NCBI GenBank assembly: GCA_900319465.1
Contig: ONOL01000019.1
Coordinates: 1-38,170 of the forward strand
Length of the DNA: 38,170 bases
Direction: 5' to 3'
DNA from: an uncultured Eubacteriales bacterium
Lineage (GTDB): Bacteria; Bacillota; Clostridia; Oscillospirales; Oscillospiraceae
A model generated the notes under the pieces. It was not told where the DNA came from. It did not search any database and was given only the letters and a program-made list of their open reading frames with translations. The position numbers and the translations under genes are program-made. Of this stretch, positions 7,084 to 16,087 are shown in pieces; the first letter of the stretch is position 1, and the number at the start of each line of letters is the position of its first letter.

Positions 7084-9729
7084 TTATCTCCTTTCCAGTT
7101 GGCTCGCGTCAGGTCTCTCCGGCTCCGTAAAGGTCTTTCCGTAGTAGGCGTTGAGGTACATCTGCCGGATCTCGCTGATCAGCGGGTAGCGCGGGTTGGC
7201 GCCGGTGCACTGGTCGTCGAAGGCCTGCTCGCACATCGCGTCGAGCTTCGCGAGGAAGGCTTCCTCATCCGGCACGTAGTCGCGGATCGTGGGCTTGATG
7301 CCGATCGCTTCCTTCAGCGCGTCGATCTTGGCGATCAGCGCGTCGAGCTTCTCCTGATCCGTCGTGCCGCCGCAGCCGAGCGCATCCGCGATCTCGGCGT
7401 AGCGGGCGAGGGTATGGGGGTGGTCATACTGGGGGAAGGTGCCCATCTTGCTGGGGGCCTCGGCCGCGTTGAAGCGGAGCACCTCGTCCATCATCAGGGC
7501 GTTGGCCAGACCGTGGGCGATGTGGTGGAAGGCGCCGAGCTTATGGGCCATGGAGTGCATCACGCCGAGGAAGGCGTTGGCGAAGGCCATGCCGGCCAGC
7601 GTGGCGGCGTTGGCGACCTTCTCGCGGGCCTCCACGTCGGAGCCGTCCTCATAGGCGCGGGGCAGATAGGCAAACAGGCTCTTCAGCGCGCGCAGGGCGA
7701 GGCCGTCGGTATAGTCCGTGGCCATCACGGAGGCATAGGCCTCGAGCGCGTGGGAGACCGCGTCGATGCCGGAGGAGGCGGTCAGTCCCTTGGGGGCGGT
7801 CATGTGGTAATCCACGTCCACGATGGCCATGTTGGGCATCAGCTCATAGTCCGCGAGCGGATACTTGATGCCGGTGCTCTCGTCGGTGATGACGGCAAAG
7901 GGCGTCGCCTCGCTGCCGGTGCCGGCGGAGGTGGGGACTGCGATGAAATAGGCCTTCTCGCCCATCTTCGGGAACTTGTAGATGCGCTTGCGGATATCGG
8001 AGAAGCGCATCGCCATGTCCTCAAAGTCGGCCTCGGGATGTTCGTAGAGCACCCACATGATCTTGGCCGCGTCCATGGGGGAGCCGCCGCCGAGCGCAAG
8101 GATCACGTCGGGCTTGAAGGCGGCCATCTGCGCGGCGCCCTCTCTGGCGCAGGCGAGGGTCGGGTCGTTGGGGACGTTGAAGAAGCAGGTATGCTGGATG
8201 CCGAGCTCGTCGAGCTTGGCGAAGATGGGGGCGGCGGCGCCGGTCTTGTACAGATGCGGGCCGGTGACGATGAAGGCGCGCTTTTTGCCCATGTCCTTCA
8301 GCTCGCCGAGCGCCACGGGCAGGCAGCCCTTCTTGATATAGATCTTTTCCGGAGCCCGGAACCAGAGCATGTTCTCCCTTCTTTCCACAACGGTTTTGAT
8401 GTTGAGCAGATGCTTGACGCCGACGTTCTCCGAGACGGAGTTGCCGCCCCAGGAGCCGCAGCCCAGCGTGAGCGACGGGGTCATGGCGAAGTTGTACAGA
8501 TCGCCGAGGCCGCCGTGGGAGGAAGGCGAATTGACCACGATGCGGCAGGTCTTCATCCGGGCCTGGAACTCCGCGAGCTTGGCCTGCTCGGTGGCGGTGT
8601 TCAGATAGATGGCGGAGGTGTGGCCGCGGCCGCCGTCCGCGATCAGAGTCTCGGCCTTCCGGAAGGCGTCCTGGATGTCGGAGGCGCGGTACATGGCCAG
8701 AACGGGAGAGAGCTTCTCATGCGCAAACTCCTCGCTCAGCTCCACCGACTCCACTTCGCCGATCAGGATCTTGGTGCCTTCGGGGACCGTGACGCCCGCG
8801 AGGGAGGCGATCTTCGCGGCGCTCTGGCCGACGATGCTGGCGTTGAGGGAGCCGTTGATGAGGATCGTCTTGCGGACGGGGTCGAGCTCCTCTTCCTTCA
8901 GGAAGTAGCAGCCGCGGGACGCAAACTCCCGCCGGACCTCGTCGTACACCTTGTCCAGCACGATCACGGACTGCTCGGAGGCGCAGATCATGCCGTTGTC
9001 AAAGGTCTTGGAGTGGATGATGGAGTTGACGGCCAGCAGGATGTCGGCCGTATCGTCGATGATGGCAGGGGTGTTGCCGGCGCCGACGCCGAGGGCGGGG
9101 GTACCGGAGGAGTAAGCCGCGTTGACCATGCTGGGGCCGCCGGTGGCGAGGATGATGTCGGCCTCCTTCATCAGAAGCCGCGTCATCTCGCGGGAGGGCG
9201 CGTCGATCCAGCCGATGATGCTTTCGGGGGCGCCGGCGGCGACCGCCGCCTCCAGCACCACCTTGGCCGCCTCGACCGTGCTGCGTTTGGCGCGGTGGTG
9301 CGGGCTGATGATGATGCCGTTGCGGGTCTTGAGCGCCAGCAGCGTCTTGAAAATCGCCGTGGACGTCGGGTTCGTGGTGGGGATGATCGCGCAAATCAGG
9401 CCGAGAGGCTCTGCGATCTTACGCATGCCGTAGGCCTTGTTTTCCTCGATCACACCGCAGGTCCTGGTTTCACGGTAGGCGTTGTAGATATACTCGGCCG
9501 CAAAATGGTTCTTGATGACCTTGTCCTCGACAATGCCCATCCCCGTCTCTTCCACGGCCGCCCTGGCCAGCGGGATACGGGCCTTGTTTGCGGCGGTGGC
9601 GGCGGCCAGGAAGATCTTGTCCACCTGCTCCTGCGTATAGGTGGCGTAAAGCGCCTGCGCCTGTTTTACGCGGGCGATCTCCTCCTCCAGCTGCTGCACC
9701 GTCTCGATCACGGGATATTTTTGATTCAT
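7084..9729 (-). CDS. adhE: Bifunctional acetaldehyde-CoA / alcohol dehydrogenase
   Basis: AdhE reduces acetyl-CoA to acetaldehyde and then ethanol, oxidising two NADH; it usually forms spirosomes in the cytoplasm. The 881-residue length is normal. The aldehyde dehydrogenase half (about 1-440) has the catalytic cysteine in NGMICASEQSV. The linker leads to an iron-type alcohol dehydrogenase half (about 450-870) with the nucleotide loop GGGSPMDAAKIMW and the iron ligands in DAVSHALEAY and HSMAHKLGAFHHIAHG. I chose the ATG at 9729 (MNQKYPVIE) because AAAAAAGGAG lies just upstream; an upstream in-frame ATG at 9762 adds 11 residues that overlap the promoter and that site. First gene of a two-gene unit with the kinase at 6329. 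Together with PFOR it fits mixed-acid/ethanol fermentation. Confidence 0.97.
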   Translation of the reverse strand: MNQKYPVIETVQQLEEEIARVKQAQALYATYTQEQVDKIFLAAATAANKARIPLARAAVEETGMGIVEDKVIKNHFAAEYIYNAYRETRTCGVIEENKAYGMRKIAEPLGLICAIIPTTNPTSTAIFKTLLALKTRNGIIISPHHRAKRSTVEAAKVVLEAAVAAGAPESIIGWIDAPSREMTRLLMKEADIILATGGPSMVNAAYSSGTPALGVGAGNTPAIIDDTADILLAVNSIIHSKTFDNGMICASEQSVIVLDKVYDEVRREFASRGCYFLKEEELDPVRKTILINGSLNASIVGQSAAKIASLAGVTVPEGTKILIGEVESVELSEEFAHEKLSPVLAMYRASDIQDAFRKAETLIADGGRGHTSAIYLNTATEQAKLAEFQARMKTCRIVVNSPSSHGGLGDLYNFAMTPSLTLGCGSWGGNSVSENVGVKHLLNIKTVVERRENMLWFRAPEKIYIKKGCLPVALGELKDMGKKRAFIVTGPHLYKTGAAAPIFAKLDELGIQHTCFFNVPNDPTLACAREGAAQMAAFKPDVILALGGGSPMDAAKIMWVLYEHPEADFEDMAMRFSDIRKRIYKFPKMGEKAYFIAVPTSAGTGSEATPFAVITDESTGIKYPLADYELMPNMAIVDVDYHMTAPKGLTASSGIDAVSHALEAYASVMATDYTDGLALRALKSLFAYLPRAYEDGSDVEAREKVANAATLAGMAFANAFLGVMHSMAHKLGAFHHIAHGLANALMMDEVLRFNAAEAPSKMGTFPQYDHPHTLARYAEIADALGCGGTTDQEKLDALIAKIDALKEAIGIKPTIRDYVPDEEAFLAKLDAMCEQAFDDQCTGANPRYPLISEIRQMYLNAYYGKTFTEPERPDASQLERR

Positions 9730-9762
9730 GCGCGTTCGTCTCCTTTTTTCAGGGTTGTCCAC

Positions 9763-9791
9763 AGTTTAACGCAAGTTCCCGTTTCATTCAA
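9763..9791 (-). promoter_or_regulatory. Promoter for adhE
   Basis: On the minus strand TTGAAT (9786-9791), 17 bp, TAAACT (9763-9768). I looked for a Rex (NADH-sensing) operator of the TTGT-N10-ACAA type and did not find one. In the gap 9792-9963 there is a hairpin CGCTTTTTG/CAAAAAGCG at 9917-9944 of unknown role and otherwise nothing clear. Confidence 0.6.
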
Positions 9792-9963
9792 TAGGGAATC
9801 TTGTGTTTTTTCATTATTTTTCCGCTGCCTGCGCCGGCCCGCCGCCCCTTTTCGCCGGGCGGGCGCGGTCCTTCCCTCTTTTTATAGTCTGCCGCGCGGC
9901 GGGGCGAAAAGTCCGTCGCTTTTTGTACAATCTCACAAAAAGCGGCGCGCCGGAAAAAAGCCC

Positions 9964-9992
9964 TTGCATTTTGCCGCCGCCTGCCGTATAAT
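9964..9992 (+). promoter_or_regulatory. Promoter of the pyrR-uraA operon
   Basis: TTGCAT (9964-9969), 17 bp, TATAAT (9987-9992). Transcription would start near 9999, about 20 bases before the PyrR-binding loop. Confidence 0.75.
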
Positions 9993-10013
9993 CCACAGAC
10001 GAAAAGAAGATTT

Positions 10014-10724
<711 letters not shown>

Positions 10725-10729
10725 TAATC

Positions 10730-12094
10730 ATGGCTAAAGAAAACAAGGCTCAGCTTGACGAGCCGATCTACGATGCCCGTACGCTCGGCACCCCGAAAAC
10801 GCTGGTGCTCGGCCTGCAGCATCTGTTTGCGATGTTCGGGGCGACCGTGCTCGTTCCGATCCTGACCGGCCTGAGCGTGTCGGCGACCCTGCTGTTCGCG
10901 GGCCTGGCCACGCTGTTCATGCATCTGGTGACCGGGAAAAAGGTCCCCGTCTTCCTCGGCTCCTCCTTCGCCTTCCTCGGCGGTTACTTCGCGGTCGTCG
11001 CCTCCGGCGCCGAGCTCGGCCTGACCCAGCGGGAAGCCCTCCCCTACGCCTGCGTCGGCGTCGCCTGCGCGGGTCTTCTGTACCTCGTGCTCTCGCTGAT
11101 CTGCAAGGCCTTCGGCTCGAAGAACGTCATGCGCTTCTTCCCGCCCGTCGTCACCGGCCCGATCATCATCGCCATCGGCCTGATCCTCGCGCCCTCCGCC
11201 ATCAACAACTGCTCCACCAACTGGCTCCTCGCCCTCGTCGCGATCGTCGTCGTGATCGTCTGCAACATCTGGGGCAAGGGCATGATCAAGATCGTCCCCA
11301 TCCTGATGGGCGTCCTCGCCTCCTACCTTGTCGCCGCCCTGACCGGTAAGGTCGATTTCAGCGGCGTGAAGGAAGCTGCCTGGATCGGCTTCCCCTTCCA
11401 GATGCAGGACACCGTCTTCGGCCTCTTCTCCTCCGGCAAGGTCAACACCGGCCTGCTCGTCTCCTCGATCATCATGATCGTCCCGATCGCCTTCGCGACG
11501 ATGATGGAGCACGTGGGCGACATCTCCGCCATCAGCGGCGCCATCGGCAAGAACCTGATCGAGGACCCGGGCCTCCACCGCACCCTGATCGGCGACGGCG
11601 TCGGCACCACGATCGCCGCGCTCTTCGGCGCCCCGGCCAACACCACCTACGGTGAGAACACCGGCGTGCTCGTGCTGACGAAGGTCTACGACCCGAAGGT
11701 CGTCCGGATCGCGGCCTACTTCGCCGTCGTCCTCTCCTTCTGCCCGAAGTTCGCGGCTCTCATTTCCGCGATGCCCGCGGCCACGGTCGGCGGCGTGTCG
11801 ATCATCCTCTACGGCATGATCTCCGCAGTCGGCGTGCGCAACATGGTCGAGAACCACACCGATTTCCAGAAGTCCAGGAACGTCATCGTCGCGGCCGTCA
11901 TCCTCGGCCTCGCGCTGGGCATCAACTTCTCTGCCAACGGCGCCATCTCCTTCGCGGTCGGCAGCATGAACATTTCCCTCTCCGGCCTCGCGGTGGCCTC
12001 CATCGTCGGCATCCTGCTCAACGCCATCCTCCCCGGCAAGCGCGAAGAGTATATGCCGAATCAGGCCAACTCCGGCTCCCTCGGCAAGTTCTGA
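10730..12094 (+). CDS. uraA: Uracil permease (NCS2/nucleobase:cation symporter family)
   Basis: A 454-residue membrane protein that imports uracil, probably with protons. It is hydrophobic throughout with about 12-14 membrane segments and family landmarks: LGLQHLFAMFGATVLVPILTG near the N-terminus, FLGSSFAFLGGYF, the central motif FATMMEHVGDISAISGAIGKN (the glutamate is a substrate-contact position in UraA), and GAPANTTYGENTGVLVLTKV. The ATG at 10730 follows GAGAGAGG by 9 bases and lies 5 bases after pyrR. The pyrR-permease pair behind a PyrR attenuator means that uptake stops when pyrimidine nucleotides are plentiful. Xanthine permeases are related, but pyrR linkage and the motif details favour uracil. 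Confidence 0.95.
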   Translation: MAKENKAQLDEPIYDARTLGTPKTLVLGLQHLFAMFGATVLVPILTGLSVSATLLFAGLATLFMHLVTGKKVPVFLGSSFAFLGGYFAVVASGAELGLTQREALPYACVGVACAGLLYLVLSLICKAFGSKNVMRFFPPVVTGPIIIAIGLILAPSAINNCSTNWLLALVAIVVVIVCNIWGKGMIKIVPILMGVLASYLVAALTGKVDFSGVKEAAWIGFPFQMQDTVFGLFSSGKVNTGLLVSSIIMIVPIAFATMMEHVGDISAISGAIGKNLIEDPGLHRTLIGDGVGTTIAALFGAPANTTYGENTGVLVLTKVYDPKVVRIAAYFAVVLSFCPKFAALISAMPAATVGGVSIILYGMISAVGVRNMVENHTDFQKSRNVIVAAVILGLALGINFSANGAISFAVGSMNISLSGLAVASIVGILLNAILPGKREEYMPNQANSGSLGKF

Positions 12095-12160
12095 TCTGCG
12101 GCAATCCTTACAGGCGGGCGCCTATCCGGCAAAACGGGGAAGGCTTCCCGCAGTCCCATC

Positions 12161-12194
12161 AAACGGGAGGGCAAGCCCCTCCCGTTTTGCTTTT
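12161..12194 (+). terminator. Terminator after the uracil permease gene
   Basis: AAACGGGAGGG and CCCTCCCGTTT (11-bp perfect stem, 12161-12187) followed by TGCTTTT. It ends 10 bases before the start of the next gene, so the phosphatase gene relies on read-through or a promoter I cannot see. Confidence 0.8.
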
Positions 12195-12204
12195 GGAGGT
12201 AACG

Positions 12205-12987
12205 ATGAACACCCATGACATACTCTCCGCCATCGTCGGGGCCGAACGGGAGGCGGCGCGGCTCATGCTGCAGGCCCACGGCATTCTCGCCGAGCGCAAG
12301 AGCGGCAGGCGCGACGTGGTCACCGAGTACGACCGCCGGGTGCAGGCGCTTCTGACGGAGCGGCTCTCGGCCGCCGTCCCCGGGGCGCGCTTCTTCTGTG
12401 AGGAGAACGACCGGCACGACGAGCTCGGCGCCGAGCACCTCTTCCTCATCGACCCCATCGACGGCACCATGAACTTCGTGCGCGGGCTGAACCACAGCTG
12501 CCTCTCCGTGGCCTACTGGAGCCGGGGCGAGCGGCTGGTCGGCGCGGTCTTCAACCCCTATGCCGACGAGCTCTTCACCGCGGTGCGGGGAGAGGGCGCG
12601 TACTGCAACGGGCGGCGCCTCAGCGCGGACGGGGCGGCGCTTCGCGATACGATCGTGGTCTGCGGCACCGCGCCCTACGAAAGCGGCGCCTCCGAAAAGA
12701 CCTTCCGGCTGATGCAGCGGGCCTATGACGCGAGCCTCGACATCCGGCGGCAGGGCTCGGCGGCGCTCGACCTGTGCAGCGTCGCGGCAGGCCGGGCCGG
12801 GGCTTACTTTGAGCTGGCGCTCTCCCTCTGGGACTACGCGGCGGGCGCGATCCTCGTGGAAGAGGCGGGCGGCATATGCACCCGGCTCGACGGGACGCCC
12901 CTCCCCTACGACGCAAGCCGGCCGACGATCCTCGCCGGAGGGCGCGCGGCTTATGAGGAGCTGCGCCGGCTCGCGGCGGAGACCTGA
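12205..12987 (+). CDS. Inositol monophosphatase family protein (SuhB-like)
   Basis: A 260-residue magnesium-dependent phosphatase of the IMPase/FBPase/CysQ superfamily. Metal-site motifs are visible: FFCEEND (GEE region) near residue 72, LIDPIDGTMNF (motif A, DPxDGTxNF) near residue 90, and SLWDYAAGAILVEEAGG (motif B, WDxAAG) near residue 210. The ATG at 12205 has GGAGGT 5 bases upstream; an upstream in-frame codon lies inside the terminator stem. Members dephosphorylate inositol phosphate, fructose-1,6-bisphosphate or 3'-phosphoadenosine nucleotides; the sequence alone does not tell which. A perfect 48-bp palindrome ends it. Confidence 0.93.
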   Translation: MNTHDILSAIVGAEREAARLMLQAHGILAERKSGRRDVVTEYDRRVQALLTERLSAAVPGARFFCEENDRHDELGAEHLFLIDPIDGTMNFVRGLNHSCLSVAYWSRGERLVGAVFNPYADELFTAVRGEGAYCNGRRLSADGAALRDTIVVCGTAPYESGASEKTFRLMQRAYDASLDIRRQGSAALDLCSVAAGRAGAYFELALSLWDYAAGAILVEEAGGICTRLDGTPLPYDASRPTILAGGRAAYEELRRLAAET

Positions 12988-13000
12988 AGCCGGCCCCCCC

Positions 13001-13048
13001 AAAAAGGCAGCAGCGGGAAACGCGCGCGTTTCCCGCTGCTGCCTTTTT
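13001..13048. terminator. Perfect 48-bp palindrome, bidirectional terminator
   Basis: Bases 13001-13024 (starting AAAAAGGCAGCAGCGGGAAA) are exactly complementary to 13025-13048, ending CCTTTTT. The A/T ends serve as the U-tract in both directions between the convergent phosphatase and surface-protein genes. Confidence 0.92.
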
Positions 13049-13146
13049 GGGCGAGGATCCAACGCGAGAGGGAATCCCCGATCCCCTCTCGCGCTTTCTC
13101 TATGTGTTCACGATGCGTTCGCTGTTCCTGATGTGTTCGGTATCCC

Positions 13147-15810
13147 TTACTTTTTCTTCTTGTGGAAGAGGAGCCAGCCGCCGGCGCCGACTGCGCCGAG
13201 GCTGATCACAGCCAGCGCCGCATACAGCGCGACAGGCGCTTCGTCGCCGGTCTTCGGGGCGCCGGAGCTGCTGCCGCCGCCGGAGCCGCCGTTGTTATAG
13301 GAGCTGCTGCCCTTCTGCCAGGCGGCGTAAAGCGTCACGTTGCCGCCTTTGATCTTGACGTTATTGCCCGCGTAGTAGGCGGCGGCGCCGTTGCGGCTGA
13401 CCGCCCAGCCCAGGAAGGTGTAGCCGTTGCGGGTGGGTACGCCGAAGGTGATGGTCAGCGTGACGGTATCGTTTTCATCGCTGACCCCGCTCTGCGCCGC
13501 GGGCGCGCCGCTGCCGCCGTTGGCGTTATAGTACAGCGTATAGGTCGGGTTCTCTTTCCAGACCGCGTAGAGCACCGTGTCCTTCGTGACCAGGATGTCC
13601 TGCTGGGACTTCTTGGAGGAATTGTACTTATACTCGGCCTCCGTGGCCTTCGCGTCCTTGCTCCAGCCCTGGAAGGTGTGGTACTTCAGCGTGGGCTCCT
13701 GCTCGGGGATGTCGATGCTCACGCCCACGTCCGCCTTGGCCGCAGCCAGGATGGGGGCGGGCGCGCCGCTGCCGCCGTTGGCGTCGAAGCTCAGCTCCAC
13801 AAGGCGCTGGGTCACGTCGGCGACGCCGTCCTCGTTCTCGTCATAGCCGTAGACCGCGTAGACGGTGCGCATCACGTCCGCAATGCCGATGTCCAGCGTT
13901 GTGACCGTTGCGGGCGCGGTATCCTTGCGGGAATACAGGGTCTTGTCCTGCGTTTCGGACCAGCCGATAAAGACCACAGGCTTGCCGTTGGCGTCGGCGT
14001 GGGTGGGTACGGTCTCCGTATCCAGCACGTAGCCGGTCTGGGCGGAGACGAGCTTCGACGCCGGCGCGCCCTCGCCGCCGTTGGCGTCGTAGACCAGCGT
14101 GACCGTCGGGACAGGGAGCAGCTTGGTCTTGGCTTCCTTCTCCACGATGCCGGTCGCATAGTCCTTGGTCTTGCCGCCGATGTTGAAGCTCAGGCTGTCG
14201 ACCTTGCCGCGGGAGACCAGAAAATCGTTGAAATCCTGCTCGGTAAAGCTCGTCACGGGCAGGCGGCCGACACAGGTGAAGGTGAAGGGCTCGCCCAGCT
14301 CGCTCACGTGGTTTTTCCAGTCGTCCGCCAGCTCGAACTTCAGCGTGATCTGGCGGGTGCCGGGCTGCTCCTGGGCGTCGGAGAGGCGGAAGATCTTGCT
14401 GGTGAAGGTGTAATCCACGGTATCCTCGTCCGTAAGCTTGAAGGACATGCGGTTGTCAAGCGTCACGGTGAGGCTGCCGGTGGCGGAATTCACACTGTCT
14501 TTCGCGGCGCTGATCACCTTGACCAGCGAGTCTGAGAGCTGCATCTTCATCGTGTAGGTGAGCCGGTAGGGGATCACGCCGAGATACAGCTCCTCCTTGT
14601 CCACCGTCCAGGTCAGGCCGCTGTCGGAGCCGTCGCCGCCGGTGAGGCCGCCGAGGCCGTCGATCCCGCTGATCTCACCCGCGCCGGACGTGCTGAACGC
14701 CTCGATGCTGCCCTCCTGCAGGATTCCGCCGCCCTCGCCGTCCTGTTCGCCGCCGGCGGGCTCGCCCGCCGTCTGGCCGGCGTTTTCCTCAGGATCGGGA
14801 TTTCCTTCCGGCTCCGTATTTTCCTGCTGGCCGTCCGCAGGCGCGCCGTCCTCTTCGGGCTCCGCGCTGTCTGCGGGCGCATCGTTCTCCTCGGGCTCCG
14901 CGTTTTCTTCGGGTTCCCCGTTTTCTTCCGGCTCCGCGTTCTGCTCAGGCTCCGCGTCCTGGCGGTAATGGCCGGCGACGACGGCCTTGCTGCCGATGCG
15001 CACCTGATCGGGGCTGTCGGCGCTGATCGCCTTGAGACCCTCCGGCGCGTCGACGACGCCGGTATCCTTCACGCTGCAGCCGTCCTCCACGGTGAGCGTG
15101 GAGCCGCCGTCCACGCGGACGGCGGACAGGCCGCCGAAGTTGAGAAGCTCGGTGCCGGGATTCAGAACCAGCACGGAGCCGCCGTACACGGCGATGATGG
15201 CGTCCTGCACGCGCTCCTCGTTGCTCTCGCCCTCGCCGGGCTGCATGACCTGCGGCAGGTACTCGCTGCCCTCATGGGCGCCGCAGTCGTTGAGGATCAC
15301 GCTGTCAACGCTCAGGCGCGCGGGGGCGGCGCCCTGCAGGTCGCCCACCTCGATCATGGCGGGGTTGTAGCTGCCGCGCAGGGCGTCGCGCGCCTTGGCA
15401 AACTCGGCGCTGCGCGAAAGCATGCAGGCGCCCTCGTTGCTCATCAGGATCACGTTTTTGCCCAGGAAGCGGGCGGTGCTGCCGACCGTCAGATCGCTCA
15501 GGAGGATGACGTAAACCGTATTTTCCTGCGCGGCGTTGGCCGCCTCGGCCGCCGCCGCGAGCGTGGCCAGGGGCTTTGCCTCGCTGCCGTCGTTCCCGTC
15601 GCTGCCGGCAGCGGAGACAAAGATCTCGCGCGACTTCTCCGCGCCCAGCTCGGCGGCGTCCAGCGTGCCGGCCGGGGCGTCCTTCGCCCCGAGGATCTCC
15701 TGCGGTTCCGCGCCGCTGATGGTCCCTTCCGCCAGCGCGGGGAGCGCCAGACTCAGCAGCATGGCGAGCACAAACACGAAGGACAGGGTGCGGCGCAGCT
15801 TAGTGGTCAT
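13147..15810 (-). CDS. Large sortase-type surface protein: beta-helix region, Glu/Pro-rich linker, InlB-type repeats
   Basis: An 887-residue secreted protein. The signal peptide is about 1-28 (MTTKLRRTLSFVFVLAMLLS...ALA). About 60-270 is rich in V/G/T repeats such as GGSVLVLNPGTELLNFGG and GGSTLTVEDGCSV, typical of a right-handed beta-helix. A linker of about 285-365 repeats AEPEEN/GEPEEN units. Beyond a domain of unknown type (about 380-560) come three Listeria-Bacteroides (InlB B/Flg_new) repeats, each opening with YDANGG, FDANGG or YNANGG followed by xGAPA. The end APKTGDEAP, a hydrophobic stretch and KKKK form a variant sortase signal (A in place of L). The ATG at 15810 is chosen for GGAGG 7 bases upstream. 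Adhesion or glycan contact is plausible but unproven; no sortase is nearby. Confidence 0.9.
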   Translation of the reverse strand: MTTKLRRTLSFVFVLAMLLSLALPALAEGTISGAEPQEILGAKDAPAGTLDAAELGAEKSREIFVSAAGSDGNDGSEAKPLATLAAAAEAANAAQENTVYVILLSDLTVGSTARFLGKNVILMSNEGACMLSRSAEFAKARDALRGSYNPAMIEVGDLQGAAPARLSVDSVILNDCGAHEGSEYLPQVMQPGEGESNEERVQDAIIAVYGGSVLVLNPGTELLNFGGLSAVRVDGGSTLTVEDGCSVKDTGVVDAPEGLKAISADSPDQVRIGSKAVVAGHYRQDAEPEQNAEPEENGEPEENAEPEENDAPADSAEPEEDGAPADGQQENTEPEGNPDPEENAGQTAGEPAGGEQDGEGGGILQEGSIEAFSTSGAGEISGIDGLGGLTGGDGSDSGLTWTVDKEELYLGVIPYRLTYTMKMQLSDSLVKVISAAKDSVNSATGSLTVTLDNRMSFKLTDEDTVDYTFTSKIFRLSDAQEQPGTRQITLKFELADDWKNHVSELGEPFTFTCVGRLPVTSFTEQDFNDFLVSRGKVDSLSFNIGGKTKDYATGIVEKEAKTKLLPVPTVTLVYDANGGEGAPASKLVSAQTGYVLDTETVPTHADANGKPVVFIGWSETQDKTLYSRKDTAPATVTTLDIGIADVMRTVYAVYGYDENEDGVADVTQRLVELSFDANGGSGAPAPILAAAKADVGVSIDIPEQEPTLKYHTFQGWSKDAKATEAEYKYNSSKKSQQDILVTKDTVLYAVWKENPTYTLYYNANGGSGAPAAQSGVSDENDTVTLTITFGVPTRNGYTFLGWAVSRNGAAAYYAGNNVKIKGGNVTLYAAWQKGSSSYNNGGSGGGSSSGAPKTGDEAPVALYAALAVISLGAVGAGGWLLFHKKKK

Positions 15811-15922
15811 AGGTATTCCTCCATACAAATCGCAAATCGCGGACAGGCCCGCAGATCGGCGAGATCGTTCTTGTGATAAAACAGTTGATGTTTTTATCGG
15901 AGACTACATTCCGTTACCATAT

Positions 15923-15951
15923 ATGATACCAAAACCCCCGCCACAATTCAA
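15923..15951 (-). promoter_or_regulatory. Promoter for the surface-protein gene
   Basis: On the minus strand TTGAAT (15946-15951), 17 bp, TATCAT (15923-15928), about 110 bases upstream of the ATG at 15810. Confidence 0.6.
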
Positions 15952-15973
15952 GAGATTCCTTTCGTTTCCGAAT

Positions 15974-16036
15974 AAAAACGGCGGGCTTTCGCGGCGAGCG
16001 GCGCGGCGAGCGTCTGCGAAAGCAGGCCGGCCCGCC
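15974..16036 (-). terminator. Terminator at the end of the CotH-VTC operon
   Basis: On the minus strand GCTTTCGC...GCGAAAGC with an extended GGCGGGC/GCCCGCC arm (bulged) is followed by GTTTTTATT. It lies about 50 bases after the last stop of the operon. Confidence 0.65.
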
Positions 16037-16087
16037 CGCGGGGCGATCCCGCAGGCAGGCCGGCGCCTGTCTTCTTTCCGTATTTGC

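Noticed and set aside
9763-9960. Rex (NADH-sensing) operator at adhE
   Set aside because: TTGTACAATCTCACAA at 9922-9937 has the wrong 8-base spacing and lies far upstream; no TTGT-N10-ACAA overlaps the promoter.
14840-14960. CRISPR-like regular repeats
   Set aside because: They are in-frame codon repeats for EPEEN units in the surface protein; no constant repeat with unique spacers.
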